DNA from: Mesorhizobium sp. J428 | GTDB taxonomy: Bacteria; Pseudomonadota; Alphaproteobacteria; Rhizobiales; Rhizobiaceae | DNA length: 64,000 nucleotides | Assembly: GCF_024699925.1 (NCBI RefSeq) | Contig: NZ_JAJOMX010000001.1 | Span: 868,001 to 932,000, forward strand | Direction: 5' to 3' | In this document: piece after piece, positions 35,274 through 44,171 of the stretch | How positions within the stretch are numbered: position 1 is the stretch's first letter | Layout: the number at the start of each line of letters is the position of its first letter | Position numbers and translations under genes: made by a program | The notes under the pieces: generated by a model | Seen by the model: the letters and a program-made list of their open reading frames with translations, nothing else | Database searches by the model: none | What the model was told of the DNA's origin: nothing

Positions 35274-36230
35274 GTGCCAAGAACATATTTCCGCAAGGCA
35301 AATGCCGGCGACGTTCTGGTCTCGGGAATTGCCGTTTCCTCGCTGCAAGAGGGGCTGAATGCCCTGTCGGTCGTCAACATTGTGGCCGACGGCATCTACG
35401 GTTCGAACACGCGGGATGCCGTAAAGGCTTACCAGAGCTCTGCCGGCCTTCCGCCCACCGGCGAAGTCGACGACGCGACATGGCGATCGCTGATGCGCAG
35501 CGACGAACCCTCGATCTTCGCCCGCTGCCTGCAGGTGACAGCACATTTTGAGGGGACCGGATTCGAACGCTGCGTCGGCAACTTCGATGGCGCAGGCCTC
35601 ACCTGGGGCATCATCGGCTTCACGCTGTCCAACGGCGAACTGGGTGCGGTGCTGAAAACGATAAATGCAACGGTCCCCAACCTCCTGAGCAAGGCATTCG
35701 GCAGCGACGCCAAGACGATCATGGAGGTGGTCGCGCTGCCGGCGGCTGAACGCATCGCGTGGGGGAATTCAGTTTCGCGAGGGTCAAACAATTTGTCCGT
35801 CGCCGAGCCCTGGCGCACCTACTTCCACGATCTGGGCACTTACCGCGAAGTCCAGTTGATCCAAATGGCACGCGCGCGCGACATCTACTGGGCTATCGCG
35901 ACGCGCGACGCGGACAGTCTCGCCATGCACGAGGAATGCGACTACGCACTGCTGTATGACGTGGCGGTGCAGAACGGCGGTATGGAGAGCAAAGGTCGGC
36001 GCAAGACGGCGCTGCAAGAGTTCGCCAAACTGAACCCGGACACGCCAACCGGTCGGCGTCGCGTCGTCACCGAAACAGTGGTCGTCACATCAAAGAAGGT
36101 TTGGCAAGCGGACGTGCGAAGCCGCAAGGCGGCGATCTCCGACGGCGCCGGCACGGTGCACGGCGGGAGATATGTCCTGGAAGATTGGGGCATCATGGCA
36201 GGCGTAACACCGCTCGATCGGAACGCCTGA
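35274..36230 (+). CDS. Peptidoglycan-binding domain protein with lysozyme/chitosanase-like domain
   Basis: 318 aa from GTG 35274 (GGGAG upstream); the longer open frame would overlap the M15 gene by 121 bases. Residues about 10-78 form a PG_binding_1 repeat (SLQEGLNALSVVNIVADGIY, then GSNTRDAVKAYQSSAGLPPT, GEVDDATWRSLM). The rest is helical with VTAHFEGTGFERCVGNFDGA and GLTWGIIGFTLSNGELGAVL, a layout like lysozyme-superfamily GH46-type hydrolases, with Glu of FEGTGF as the candidate catalytic acid. No signal peptide. It is paired with the M15 peptidase and together they would cut both glycan and peptide parts of the wall. Exact glycosidase family not certain. Confidence 0.65.
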   Translation: MPRTYFRKANAGDVLVSGIAVSSLQEGLNALSVVNIVADGIYGSNTRDAVKAYQSSAGLPPTGEVDDATWRSLMRSDEPSIFARCLQVTAHFEGTGFERCVGNFDGAGLTWGIIGFTLSNGELGAVLKTINATVPNLLSKAFGSDAKTIMEVVALPAAERIAWGNSVSRGSNNLSVAEPWRTYFHDLGTYREVQLIQMARARDIYWAIATRDADSLAMHEECDYALLYDVAVQNGGMESKGRRKTALQEFAKLNPDTPTGRRRVVTETVVVTSKKVWQADVRSRKAAISDGAGTVHGGRYVLEDWGIMAGVTPLDRNA

Positions 36231-36275
36231 ACACGCGCCTGTGGCCTGGACCCGTCGCGCGGACGAGCGGCGACG

Positions 36276-37532
36276 TCAACGAAACTTGCGCTGCGCGTCG
36301 AGCGCAAGCCCGAGACCGACGCTGCCGAAGGCGTCGCCCTCGACGACACGCGCACCCGGAAACATGGCGCGGACGGCGTTGCGCATCTGCGGGATTGCGG
36401 TCGAGCCGCCGGTGAGGAACAGCGTCTCGATCTGCGCCGGCGCGAGACCGGCGTCGCGGACCGTGGCCGAAGCGATCTCGACGATGCGGGCGATGGCGGG
36501 CGCGATCGCCGCGTTCATCCGCTCCTGTGTCAGCGGAATGTCGACCCTGTCGTCGACGAGCGGCAGCGGAATCGATGCGAGCGGCTGCGCGGTCAGCTCG
36601 ATCTTGGCCTGCTCTACGCGTCCGGCCAGCGCATGCCCCTGGCGATGGCGGACAATGTCGATCATGCGCTCGACCAGATCCGGCTCGGCCGCCTCCTGCC
36701 GGATCTGCCTGAGATCGGTCATGGCGCGATTGGAATAGAGCTGGTTGATGCGCTGCCACGTGGCGAGGTCGTTGAAATAGGAGACCGGCAGGTTGCGCTT
36801 GCCATCTTTGGTCGGCGTGCCGTAGCCGAGAGCCGGCATGACGTTGGCGATGCTGATCAGCCGATCGAAATCCGTGCCGCCGACATGGACGCCGGAATTG
36901 GCGAGCACGTCGGCCTTGCGGTCGGGCCGGCGCGCGCCTTGCGGCGATACGCGCACGATCGAGAAGTCGGACGTGCCGCCGCCGATATCGACGATGAGCG
37001 CCAGTTCCTCGCCGCTCACGCTCTGTTCGTAGTCGAGCGCGGCGGCGATCGGCTCGAACTGGAACTCGATGTCGCGAAAGCCCTGCGCGCGTGCCGCCTG
37101 CTCCAGCTCGGACTGCGCGGCGCGGTCGGCGGTCTCGTCGCCGTCGACGAAATGGACCGGGCGCCCGAGCACGACGCGCCCGACGTCGCCGCCCGCGGCC
37201 GCGTCGAGCTGCCGCTTCAGGTTTTTCAGGAACAGGCCGATGATGTCGGTGAAGGCCATCGAACGCGCCTTGATGCGCGTCTTCTCATTGACCAGCGACG
37301 AGCCGAGCACGCTCTTGAGCGCCCTCAGCAGCCGGCCTTCCGAATTCAGCGTGTAGTCCTCGATCGCGCGGCGGCCGTAATAGGTGCGATCGTCCTCGAA
37401 ATTGAAGAAAACGGCGCTCGGCAGCGTGACATGGTCGCCCTCGAGCGGCACGAGGCGCGGCCGCCCGGCCCGCATGATGCCCACGGTCGAATTTGACGTG
37501 CCGAAGTCGATCCCGCCGAAGCTGGTCTGCAT
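36276..37532 (-). CDS. Hsp70-family ATPase lacking the substrate-binding domain (YegD-like)
   Basis: 418 aa from ATG 37532. Actin/Hsp70 ATPase motifs are intact: phosphate-1 GGIDFGTSNSTVGIM, phosphate-2 LALIVDIGGGTSDFSIVRVS, adenosine motif ETLFLTGGSTAIPQMRNAVR. The chain ends soon after the ATPase domain (FGSVGLGLALDAQRKFR), so there is no peptide-binding domain or C-terminal lid as in DnaK. This is the pattern of YegD-type proteins, whose role is poorly known. Cytoplasmic. It is divergent from rpsU with a 238-base spacer, and its stop faces the wall-hydrolase gene across 45 bases. Confidence 0.9.
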   Translation of the reverse strand: MQTSFGGIDFGTSNSTVGIMRAGRPRLVPLEGDHVTLPSAVFFNFEDDRTYYGRRAIEDYTLNSEGRLLRALKSVLGSSLVNEKTRIKARSMAFTDIIGLFLKNLKRQLDAAAGGDVGRVVLGRPVHFVDGDETADRAAQSELEQAARAQGFRDIEFQFEPIAAALDYEQSVSGEELALIVDIGGGTSDFSIVRVSPQGARRPDRKADVLANSGVHVGGTDFDRLISIANVMPALGYGTPTKDGKRNLPVSYFNDLATWQRINQLYSNRAMTDLRQIRQEAAEPDLVERMIDIVRHRQGHALAGRVEQAKIELTAQPLASIPLPLVDDRVDIPLTQERMNAAIAPAIARIVEIASATVRDAGLAPAQIETLFLTGGSTAIPQMRNAVRAMFPGARVVEGDAFGSVGLGLALDAQRKFR

Positions 37533-37770
37533 GATGGTGGCTCCGCTCGGGATGCTGGAAAGAGGAGCGGGATAGTCGCGCAGGCGCGGCAAGTCCACCA
37601 CCAAACACGAAAGGCAGGTATCCTCTCGACAACCGCGATCGATTCTGCTAACAGCCGCCGCAATTCGCGGTGGGTGTCCATCGCGGACGCCTTTCGCTTA
37701 CCCGTCCGTCTCACGACCAGCCAGGCCAGCGACAGCGTTTTATCCCGGTTTCGAAGCTACAGGATCGCAC

Positions 37771-38022
37771 GTGCAGGTGCTCGTCCGCGACAACAATGTT
37801 GACCAGGCGCTCCGCGCTCTGAAGAAGAAAATGCAGCGCGAAGGCATCTTCCGCGAGATGAAGATGCGCGACCACTACGAGAAGCCGTCGGAGAAGCGCG
37901 CCCGCGAGAAGGCGGAAGGCATCCGCCGCGCCCGCAAGATGGCCCGCAAGAAGCTGCAGCGCGAAGGCCTGCTGCCGCCCTCGCCCAAGCCGGCGGCGAC
38001 TGCCCGTCCCGCGGCTCGCTGA
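37771..38022 (+). CDS. rpsU: 30S ribosomal protein S21
   Basis: 83 aa, basic. [20 protein letters not shown] opens the protein and [20 protein letters not shown] continues it, the bS21 pattern that binds near the 3' end of 16S rRNA. The tail is extended with Pro/Ala ([18 protein letters not shown]), common in alphaproteobacterial S21. The start is GTG with AGGA six bases upstream. It stands alone and is followed by a strong hairpin terminator. Confidence 0.95.
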   Translation: MQVLVRDNNVDQALRALKKKMQREGIFREMKMRDHYEKPSEKRAREKAEGIRRARKMARKKLQREGLLPPSPKPAATARPAAR

Positions 38023-38061
38023 TCTCCGCCGCTATTTCGTCCCTTTCGGGCCATAGGAACG

Positions 38062-38087
38062 TGGCGCGGTTTCGGCCGCGCCATTTT
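38062..38087 (+). terminator. Rho-independent terminator of rpsU
   Basis: TGGCGCGG (38062-38069) pairs with CCGCGCCA (38076-38083) around a six-base loop and is followed by four T residues. It lies about 40 bases after the rpsU stop. Confidence 0.8.
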
Positions 38088-38176
38088 CGTTTCATCGCCT
38101 GTGGGGACAGGTTGCATTCGAGCGAAAGCCGGTCGCGGGGGGAAGACCGGTCAGAGGACGAAGGGATTCGCCTGCG

Positions 38177-39019
38177 ATGAATGATGTGCGTCTCAACCGC
38201 TCGGCCACCAGGGGCGCGGCAGTTGCGCTGCTTCTGGCCGCCGCACTCGGGCTCGCCGGCTGCCAGACGGCCGCGATCAGCGACATCGCGACCGTCGAGG
38301 AGGCGCAGGGTTCTTCGGAGAACATCTCCTCGCTGACGGCGGTGATCGCGCGCAACCCGAACGATCCGGAAGCCTACAACGTGCGCGGCTTCGCCTATGG
38401 CCGCGGCGGGCGCTACACCGAGGCGCTGAAGGACTTCGACACCGCCATCAAGCTCAATCCCGGCTTCTACCAGGCCTATGCCAATCGCGGCTTGATCTAC
38501 CGCTTCCTCGGCAGGAACGCGGAAGCGATCGCCGACTACAACCGCTCGATCCAGCTCAATTCGAGCTACGACACCGCCTATATCGGCCGCGGCGAGGTCT
38601 ACCGCACCTCCGGCCGCACCCAGGAGGCCTTCAACGACTTCGAGAAGGCTATCCAGCTCGACACGACCGATCCCCGCGCCTACCATCGCCGCGGCCTGCT
38701 CTACCAGATCCGCGGCCAGCACGACTTCGCCATCGAGGATTTCTCGACCGCGATCTCGATGTCCGGCGGCTCGCCCGAGCCGTACAACGGCCGCGGCCTG
38801 TCCTATCTGGCACGCGGCGACGAGGACAATGCGTTCGCCGACTTCAATACCGCCATCAGCCTCAACGACAAGGTCGCCGAGAGCTGGGCCAACCAGGCGC
38901 TGATCTACGAACGCCGCGGCGACAAGGCACGCGCGGCCAAGTCCTACGCCCGCGCGGTGCAGCTCGATCCGAACTACAAGCCCGCCGTCGACGGCCTCTC
39001 GCGTACCAAGACCTCCTGA
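38177..39019 (+). CDS. Tetratricopeptide-repeat lipoprotein
   Basis: 280 aa. The N-terminus has a signal peptide and lipobox LGLAGC (Cys about residue 31), so the protein should be lipid-anchored facing the periplasm. About six consecutive TPR units follow, each with the regular NxRGxxYxxxGxxxxAxxDFxxAI pattern (for example AYNVRGFAYGRGGRYTEALK and AYANRGLIYRFLGRNAEAIA). No enzymatic domain is present, so it is likely a scaffold in envelope assembly, similar in size and type to NlpI. It has its own leader region with no clear operator. Confidence 0.9.
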   Translation: MNDVRLNRSATRGAAVALLLAAALGLAGCQTAAISDIATVEEAQGSSENISSLTAVIARNPNDPEAYNVRGFAYGRGGRYTEALKDFDTAIKLNPGFYQAYANRGLIYRFLGRNAEAIADYNRSIQLNSSYDTAYIGRGEVYRTSGRTQEAFNDFEKAIQLDTTDPRAYHRRGLLYQIRGQHDFAIEDFSTAISMSGGSPEPYNGRGLSYLARGDEDNAFADFNTAISLNDKVAESWANQALIYERRGDKARAAKSYARAVQLDPNYKPAVDGLSRTKTS

Positions 39020-39102
39020 TCCGGCATGCCGGCCGGGAACCATGCGCCGCGCCGGAAGTTGTGCTGTCTCAGATGGACATGTGCTCAGCTGGAGTTTCCA
39101 AG

Positions 39103-39582
39103 ATGATGAAGGTTCTTGCTTCCGTCACCCTTCTCGCAGCGATCCTGGCGACGCCCGCCGGTGCGCAGAAGCAGGGCGTTGAACTCGGCGTGCTCGACTG
39201 TGTGATCGATGGCGGCACCGGTTTCGTCTTCGGCTCGACAAAGGATCTGAGCTGCACATTCCGTCCCGCCAACACCGCCAATGCGCCCGAGGACTATTTC
39301 GGCGTGGTGCGTAAATACGGGCTGGACGTAGGTACCACCGGCACGACCTTCATGCAGTGGGTGGTGCTCGCTCCGACCGCCAACATCTACGCACCCGGCG
39401 CACTGGCCGGCGACTATGTCGGGGCAAGCGCCGGCGCGACGGTCGGAGTCGGCGCCGGCGCCAATCTCCTGGTCGGCGGCTCCGGTTCCTCCTTCACGCT
39501 CCAGCCGCTGAGCGTCGAGGCGCAGACGGGCCTGAATCTGGCTATCGGCGTCAGCTCGTTCCAGCTGCGCAGCGCGGACTGA
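39103..39582 (+). CDS. DUF992-family secreted protein
   Basis: 159 aa from ATG 39103 (GGAG nine bases upstream). A signal peptide MMKVLASVTLLAAILATPAG precedes AQKQGVELGVLDCVIDGGTG. The rest matches DUF992: DLSCTFRP, EDYFGVVRKYGLDVG and Gly-rich YVGASAGATVGVGAGANLLV with FTLQPLSVEAQTGLNLAIGV. DUF992 is a Hyphomicrobiales-enriched family without assigned function; the two Cys residues likely pair in the periplasm. No partner gene is evident. Confidence 0.9.
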   Translation: MMKVLASVTLLAAILATPAGAQKQGVELGVLDCVIDGGTGFVFGSTKDLSCTFRPANTANAPEDYFGVVRKYGLDVGTTGTTFMQWVVLAPTANIYAPGALAGDYVGASAGATVGVGAGANLLVGGSGSSFTLQPLSVEAQTGLNLAIGVSSFQLRSAD

Positions 39583-39598
39583 TCCTTGCCCGCACGAG

Positions 39599-39615
39599 CC
39601 GCCCTTCCTGGGCGG
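39599..39615 (+). terminator. Possible terminator after the DUF992 gene
   Basis: CCGCCC (39599-39604) and GGGCGG (39610-39615) form a 6-bp stem with a five-base loop, 17 bases after the stop, followed by ATTCT. Moderate at best. Confidence 0.4.
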
Positions 39616-39691
39616 ATTCTCGACCGATGATTGCATTGACGCGCATCGATTTCACCAATCCTTAAACGCGCCTGTCTAGGGTGCCTCCCGT

Positions 39692-41740
39692 GTGGAGGTG
39701 CCTGAGTTGCGGCGTTTGAACAGACTGTCGATCTTCAAGAAGAACGGCGGACGTCGCAGCCTCCAGTCCCATCTCTTCGCGATCATGCTGTTTGCCGTAG
39801 TGCCGGTGGTTGCAGCGACTGCGCTTGCCGTCTGGCAGGCCGGCACAGCCTTTCACAGCTCGTCGGAAAGCCGACTGCGCGATACTGCACAAACCCTCGC
39901 AAACGCCGTCGAGGCGGAACTCGTCGGCACATTCACCTCGCTCTCGACCCTTGCCAATCTCTATGCCGGCGGCCGCAATACCGCCCAGTCGTTCGAACCC
40001 TGGCTGAACGAGGCCGGCACCCATCTCGGCGGAACGCTGCATGTCGTGGCCAGGGGATCGACCGACACAGGGCCGGGCAACGCGGCATACGCGACCGGAC
40101 TGCGCGCGATCGAGAGCCGCAGCCGCGCCATCTCGAACCTGATCGATCCCGCCCTGGGCAAGGACGCCCGCATCGCCCTCGCGGTGCCGTTCGAAACCGT
40201 CGGAGGGCAGCTCCAGGCGCTCGTCTTCGTCGCGGGACCTGACAGGCTCGTGCACCTGCTCCAGGGGGCCGGACTGGAAGGGTCGGATTTCCTCGTCGCC
40301 GTGACCGACGGCGCCGGCCATCTCGTCGGGCGCTCGCGCGACGCCGACAGGTTCATCGGCAAGCCGGTGCCCGACTGGGGCAAGCTTCAGGGCATGGACC
40401 GTGCCAGCGGCATCTTCGACGCAACGACCAAGGAAGGCAGCGAGGTCATGTTCTCCTTCCGCAAGCTCGCCGGCACACCGGGCTGGGTCGTGGTCGTCGG
40501 CGAGAATCTGGATGCGTTCAACGCGCGCTGGCAGGGGCCGCTCGCGACCCTTGCGCTCAGCGCGATGATCGCCTTTTCCATCGCGCTCCTCGGCGCCGTG
40601 TGGATGGCACAGCGCATCCTGGCGCCCGTGAAAGCGCTGGCCGCCTATGGCCGCGGTATCGCCGAGGGCGAGCAGCTGTCCGACGGGGCACACCTGCGGC
40701 GCTCCTCGATCGCCGAGTTCGAAAGCCTCCGCGAGAGCTTCATCGCCGCGCAGACGGAGCTGCGCGAGCGGGCGGAGCGCGAGAAAGAGATCGCCGGCAC
40801 GCTAGCGTTGAGCGAACGGCGCTACCGCGCGGTCGCCGAGGCGGGCGCGCTGGTCTTCTGGCAACGCGACCGCGCCGGCCCGATCACGCAGGTCACCGGC
40901 TGGCGCGAACTCACCGGCCGCAGCGACGCCGACGCCGTCGGCCTGGGCTGGATGGCCAGCGTCCATGCGGAGGACCTGCCGGTGGTGGAATCCGCCTGGG
41001 CCGAATGCGTTGCGAAGGGCAGCGACGTCGATGTCGAGGCTAGGGTTCTCACGCCGGCGGGATGGAAATGGGTCAGGGCCCGCGGCGCACCGATCCGCGA
41101 TGCGGCGGGAGAGATCGTCGAATGGGTCGGCTCGCTGGAAGACATCGATGCCCGCCGCAACGCCCAGGCGCGCATCGCCCACATGGCGCACCACGATTCG
41201 CTGACCGGGCTCGGCAACCGCGCCCTCATGGCCAGGCGCATGGCCGAGGCGATCCAGGCAACACGCGACGGCGGCTGCTCGGCTTTGCTGTGCATCGACC
41301 TCGACCGCTTCAAGCTGGTGAACGACACGATGGGCCACCCGGTGGGCGATGCCCTGCTGTGCGCGGTCGCCGCGAGGCTGAAGCAGTGCGTGGCCGACAC
41401 CGATGTCGTCATCCGCACCGGCGGCGACGAATTCGCCGTCATCCAGGCGAACTCCAGCTGGGCGACGGCGAGCCAGCTGTCGGCGAAGATCGTTAGGTCG
41501 CTGTCCGATCCTTTCACGCTGCGCCGCCAGCCCGTGTCCATCGGCGCGAGCATCGGCGTCGCGTTCATCGACGATCCGCGCATCGGGGACAGCGAGTTGA
41601 TGCGGCGCGCCGACCTCGCCCTTTACGCAGCGAAGACGGCCGGGCGCGGGCAGTTCCATCTCTTCGACCCGAGGACGGACCTGCCGCGCCGACCGGCAAG
41701 ACCGAAGCCGGCCGTGCGCGAGAAGATGCGCAGCCGCTGA
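39692..41740 (+). CDS. Membrane-bound PAS-GGDEF diguanylate cyclase
   Basis: 682 aa with a GTG start. Layout: TM helix (LFAIMLFAVVPVVAATALAV) near residue 30, a periplasmic sensor region to about 285, second TM (ALSAMIAFSIALLGAVWMAQ), HAMP-like linker, PAS with PAC (about 370-490; AEAGALVFWQRDRAGPITQV, VEWVGSLEDIDARRNAQARI), then GGDEF domain with LTGLGNRALMARRMAEAIQ and IRTGGDEFAVIQ near 576. The catalytic GGDEF is intact; the RxxD allosteric site upstream is not seen, so product inhibition may be absent. No EAL domain. It makes cyclic di-GMP in response to an unknown periplasmic and cytoplasmic cue. Confidence 0.9.
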   Translation: MEVPELRRLNRLSIFKKNGGRRSLQSHLFAIMLFAVVPVVAATALAVWQAGTAFHSSSESRLRDTAQTLANAVEAELVGTFTSLSTLANLYAGGRNTAQSFEPWLNEAGTHLGGTLHVVARGSTDTGPGNAAYATGLRAIESRSRAISNLIDPALGKDARIALAVPFETVGGQLQALVFVAGPDRLVHLLQGAGLEGSDFLVAVTDGAGHLVGRSRDADRFIGKPVPDWGKLQGMDRASGIFDATTKEGSEVMFSFRKLAGTPGWVVVVGENLDAFNARWQGPLATLALSAMIAFSIALLGAVWMAQRILAPVKALAAYGRGIAEGEQLSDGAHLRRSSIAEFESLRESFIAAQTELRERAEREKEIAGTLALSERRYRAVAEAGALVFWQRDRAGPITQVTGWRELTGRSDADAVGLGWMASVHAEDLPVVESAWAECVAKGSDVDVEARVLTPAGWKWVRARGAPIRDAAGEIVEWVGSLEDIDARRNAQARIAHMAHHDSLTGLGNRALMARRMAEAIQATRDGGCSALLCIDLDRFKLVNDTMGHPVGDALLCAVAARLKQCVADTDVVIRTGGDEFAVIQANSSWATASQLSAKIVRSLSDPFTLRRQPVSIGASIGVAFIDDPRIGDSELMRRADLALYAAKTAGRGQFHLFDPRTDLPRRPARPKPAVREKMRSR

Positions 41741-41832
41741 CCGGCCGCCCTGGCGCAAGTGCTCCGCCGGACTGCCTCCTGCCCCCGAGGCGCATCTCCG
41801 GTAATTGCTTCGACAGGCAAAGGCGCTGCGAA

Positions 41833-43239
41833 ATGGTCGAACGATCCGGACAGCGGGTAGACTGGCGCGCGCTGTGGGCGAGCGGCGACCTCGGCCTGTT
41901 CTGCTTCGTCAGCCTCGGTATTCTTCTCCACGCCACCATGGAAACCATGATGGCGACGATCATGCCGGCCCTCGTAGGCGACCTCGAGGGCGTGACGCTC
42001 GTCGGCTGGACCTTCGCCATCTACGAACTCGGTGCGATCGTGGCCGGCACGGCCGCCGGCCGGCTGGTGTCCTATGTCTCCCTGCGCGGCAACATGGTCG
42101 GCGCGGCCACTCTCTACGGCTGCGGGGCGCTGATTTGCGCGCTGGCGCCGACGATGCCGATCCTGCTGGCCGGGCGGCTGATCGAAGGGCTCGGCGGCGG
42201 CGGGCTCGTCTCGCTCGCCTATGTCTCGGTCGAGCGGTTGTTCGCGCGGGCGATCTGGCCGCAGCTCTTCGGCATCATGTCCGCCATCTGGGGCGTGGCC
42301 GCGTTCAGCGGGCCGCTGCTCGGCGCCCTGATCTCGACGGCCTTCGGCTGGCGCTGGACCTTCGGCGCCTTCGCGATCGCCGGTGTCGCCATGGCGGCGG
42401 TCAGCTATGTGGTGCTGCGCATGCCCGAGGCGCGGCGCGTCACCGGCGACGAGCCGCCGCCATTTCCGGTTCCAGCGCTCGCCACACTGGCCTGCGCTGT
42501 GATCCTGATCGCGTTTGCCGGTGTCACGGCCAGTGCCTACGCCTCGCTCGCGCTGCTGGCGGCAGGCGTCTTCGGCCTGTGGCTGTTCTTCAGGGTGGAC
42601 GCGCTGATGCCGCGGTCGCGCCTGTTTCCGCACCGGCCCTTCGACTGGTCGACGGCGCTGGGATCGGGCATGACGATGGTCGCCGCCCTGTCCGTCTCGA
42701 CCGTGTCCTTCGCGATCTATGCGCCGTTGCTGCTGACCAGCCTGCACGGCGTCCCAGTGCTGACGACGGGCTACATCATCGCGGCCGAATCGATCGCGTG
42801 GTCGATCCTGTCGATCCTCGTGGCGGGCGCACCGCCGCATCGCGAGCGCCTCATCATCGTCGGCGGCGCACTGATGATCACGGCGGGGCTGGCCGGCTTC
42901 TCGGTGGCGATCCCCGCCGGCAACATCCCGGCGATCCTCTTTTGTGCGCTGCTGCAGGGCGGCGGCTTCGGCATCGCGTGGCCGTTCGTGACGCGGATCA
43001 TCGTCGCATCCGCTCCCCCGCAGGACAGCACGGTCGCCTCCTCGGCGGTACCGGCGCTGCAGCGGATCGGCTACGCGACGGGGGCGGCGGCCGCCGGCAT
43101 CGTCGCCAATTCCAGCGGCTTCGCCGAGGGGCTTTCGGGCGAGACCGCGGCAGGCGTCGCCCGCTGGCTGTTCCTCGCCTTCCTGCCGCTAGCGCTGATC
43201 GGCTGCGCGGCGGCGATCAGGATGTCGCGCGCCGGCTGA
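41833..43239 (+). CDS. Major facilitator superfamily transporter
   Basis: 468 aa inner-membrane protein with about 12-14 hydrophobic helices. The conserved first-half loop is seen in AGRLVSYVSLRGNMVGAATL, the GLGGGGLVSLAYVSVERLFA helix lies near residue 120, and VWGVAAFSGPLLGALIS-type helix 5 (AIWGVAAFSGPLLGALISTA) is the antiporter motif. The overall look fits DHA-type drug/proton antiporters. The N-terminus MVERSGQRVDWRALWASGDL is cytoplasmic. It converges on the hydrolase gene with three bases between them. Substrate unknown. Confidence 0.88.
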   Translation: MVERSGQRVDWRALWASGDLGLFCFVSLGILLHATMETMMATIMPALVGDLEGVTLVGWTFAIYELGAIVAGTAAGRLVSYVSLRGNMVGAATLYGCGALICALAPTMPILLAGRLIEGLGGGGLVSLAYVSVERLFARAIWPQLFGIMSAIWGVAAFSGPLLGALISTAFGWRWTFGAFAIAGVAMAAVSYVVLRMPEARRVTGDEPPPFPVPALATLACAVILIAFAGVTASAYASLALLAAGVFGLWLFFRVDALMPRSRLFPHRPFDWSTALGSGMTMVAALSVSTVSFAIYAPLLLTSLHGVPVLTTGYIIAAESIAWSILSILVAGAPPHRERLIIVGGALMITAGLAGFSVAIPAGNIPAILFCALLQGGGFGIAWPFVTRIIVASAPPQDSTVASSAVPALQRIGYATGAAAAGIVANSSGFAEGLSGETAAGVARWLFLAFLPLALIGCAAAIRMSRAG

Positions 43240-43242
43240 CGG

Positions 43243-44040
43243 CTACAGCTTCTCCGCCCAGTCGAGCACGTAGGCCGCCACCTTCTCGTGGCCCGGCTCG
43301 GCCGCGAGGAAATGCGACAGCCCGGGGAACTCGACGAAATCGGTGCGCGCAGCCGACTTCTTCTGCTTGCGCCAGATGGCGCGGGACAACGCGGGCGCCA
43401 CGGTACGGTCGTGCTCGGCCGCGGTGACCAGCAAGGGCTGCTTGCGCGCCTTCGTATCAACGCCGACGCCGATGCCGGTGGCCGCCTGCGCGAAGAGACG
43501 GCCCGAGGTCGGCACAACATACTTGTCGTAAGCCTCGTCACGCAGCGCCGGCGGCGCGGTGTTGGCGAAGCGGGCGTCGAACGTCGCCTTCGGCAGCGTG
43601 TAGGTGCGGTTCCAGGCGTTCCAGCGCAGCAGCACGGGAATGGCCGCGGTGAGCGACAGAAAGTCGGGGATGACACCCGCGATTGGACCCGGGTCCAGAG
43701 CCACGCCGGCGACGCCGTATCCCCTGTCGAGCAGGAGCTGGGTCACCAGCCCGCCCATCGAATGGCCGATGATCAGCGGCTTTTCCGGCAGCGTGTCGAT
43801 GAACTTCGCGTAGTGATCGGCGATCGCGCCGGCGGTCAGCCGGCCAAGACCTTCCGGCGGGTTCGCGCGCAGTTCCGCGGCGGTGCCCTTCTCAAGATAG
43901 GGCCAGGTCGGCGTATGGACGGTGTAGCCAGCTGCCTCCAGCGGCTTGCGGAAGTTGTCCCAGGACGCCGACGTCATCCACGCGCCGTGGATGAGGACGA
44001 TCGTATTGGTGAGGCGGTTGGGGTGGGAAGTCGTGGCCAT
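43243..44040 (-). CDS. Alpha/beta hydrolase (esterase/lipase-like)
   Basis: 265 aa. The oxyanion motif is IVLIHGAWMTSASWDNFRKP, the Ser-nucleophile elbow GHSMGG in PLIIGHSMGGLVTQLLLDRG, the acid in LVTAAEHDRTVAP and His in FPGLSHFLAAEPGHEKVA. No signal peptide. It is divergent from a MarR/OhrR-like regulator, and an imperfectly symmetric operator pair lies in the shared 131-base spacer, so regulation by that protein is likely. It resembles hydrolases co-regulated by peroxide or electrophile sensors. Substrate not known. Confidence 0.88.
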   Translation of the reverse strand: MATTSHPNRLTNTIVLIHGAWMTSASWDNFRKPLEAAGYTVHTPTWPYLEKGTAAELRANPPEGLGRLTAGAIADHYAKFIDTLPEKPLIIGHSMGGLVTQLLLDRGYGVAGVALDPGPIAGVIPDFLSLTAAIPVLLRWNAWNRTYTLPKATFDARFANTAPPALRDEAYDKYVVPTSGRLFAQAATGIGVGVDTKARKQPLLVTAAEHDRTVAPALSRAIWRKQKKSAARTDFVEFPGLSHFLAAEPGHEKVAAYVLDWAEKL

Positions 44041-44097
44041 CTCGGTGCTCTCCTATGGGGGGTGGCGGCATCGCTGTGTCTCTATAGTTTTGATTTA

Positions 44098-44167
44098 ATC
44101 GTGCGCGATCTAATCGTCAACGAGTTCACAATTAGTTGATCGGCATTGCGATAAGATCGCGCACGAT
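44098..44167. promoter_or_regulatory. Two inverted copies of a 14-bp operator for the MarR-type regulator
   Basis: ATCGTGCGCGATCT (44098-44111) and its exact reverse complement (44154-44167) are separated by 42 bases in the divergent spacer. Each copy is itself dyad-like (GATCG-CGCA-CGATC in the right copy). The right copy ends four bases before the regulator ATG, which would make autorepression very direct; the left copy lies 57 bases upstream of the hydrolase start. Confidence 0.65.
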
Positions 44168-44171
44168 CTAA

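Noticed and set aside
37346..37714. Minus-strand frame starting [11 protein letters not shown] upstream of the Hsp70-like gene
   Set aside because: Runs out of frame through the Hsp70-like gene and its first residues do not match a family I recognise.
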